A stretch of DNA of 6,204 nucleotides, from positions 1-6,204 of the forward strand of contig JAGOBT010000206.1 of the NCBI GenBank assembly GCA_017999135.1, given 5' to 3'. Origin of the DNA: Burkholderiaceae bacterium. GTDB taxonomy: Bacteria; Pseudomonadota; Gammaproteobacteria; Burkholderiales; Burkholderiaceae_C. Shown piece after piece: positions 6,191-6,204 of this stretch. The first letter of the stretch is position 1; every line of letters starts with the position of its first letter. The notes beneath the pieces were generated by a model. That model was not told the DNA's origin. It ran no database searches and was given only the letters and a program-made list of their open reading frames with translations. Made by a program: the position numbers and the translations under genes.

Positions 6191-6204
6191 ATGAACCTAC
6201 AAGA
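6191..6204 (+). CDS. Possible start of the next gene, cut by the right edge
   Basis: An ATG ten bases after the abiEii stop opens a frame reading MNLQ before the window ends. The close spacing would suit a third gene of the same operon, but there is no Shine-Dalgarno sequence and only four complete codons are visible. Nothing can be said of the product, and it may not be a gene. Confidence 0.25.

Noticed and set aside
5062..6192. Minus-strand frame of 376 codons opposite the toxin gene
   Set aside because: The plus strand carries unmistakable nucleotidyltransferase motifs and an ATGA-coupled start. The antisense translation lacks recognisable features.

Overview
The window looks like chromosomal DNA from a high-GC Gram-negative bacterium, most likely a betaproteobacterium of the order Burkholderiales. 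The evidence is the strongly G/C-ending codons, an outer-membrane efflux lipoprotein, and a MarR regulator of the type that precedes tripartite efflux operons in that group. The genus assignment is inference; nothing in the window fixes the species.

Left part (1-1896, minus strand): a MarR-family repressor gene is followed, through an ATGA stop/start overlap, by a NodT/TolC-type outer-membrane factor lipoprotein that runs off the left edge just before its expected C-terminus. This is the front of a regulated drug-efflux operon. Inner-membrane and periplasmic adaptor genes (EmrA/EmrB-like or RND-type) would be expected beyond the left edge. The 103-base divergent spacer (1897-1999) holds three alternating ATTGCC/GGCAAT half-sites over a good -10 box, the probable MarR operator.

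Middle part (2000-3802, plus strand): a complete MsbA/BmrA-like ABC half-transporter of 600 residues, with a six-helix membrane domain and an intact ATPase domain, transcribed away from marR. A perfect hairpin without a T-run follows it.

Right part (3838-6180, plus strand): a two-gene AbiE-type (type IV) toxin-antitoxin or phage-defence module. The AbiEi-like winged-helix antitoxin/repressor is coupled by an ATGA overlap to an AbiEii-like nucleotidyltransferase. Its promoter is flanked by an imperfect 13-base inverted repeat, as expected for AbiEi autoregulation. The toxin gene is the most unusual item. It encodes 488 residues in which the nucleotidyltransferase is followed by a WYL-like domain, an Ala/Pro/Arg-rich linker and a C-terminal Cys2-His-Cys zinc-finger-like module. 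This suggests a nucleotidyltransferase toxin with its own ligand- or nucleic-acid-sensing tail. The module is less extremely G/C-rich than the efflux genes, which fits an acquired cassette. A possible next gene starts at 6191 and is cut by the right edge.

The three promoter-proximal genes (marR, the ABC transporter, abiEi) each have a -10-like hexamer about 7-8 bases before the ATG and no Shine-Dalgarno sequence, so all three may be translated from leaderless mRNAs.
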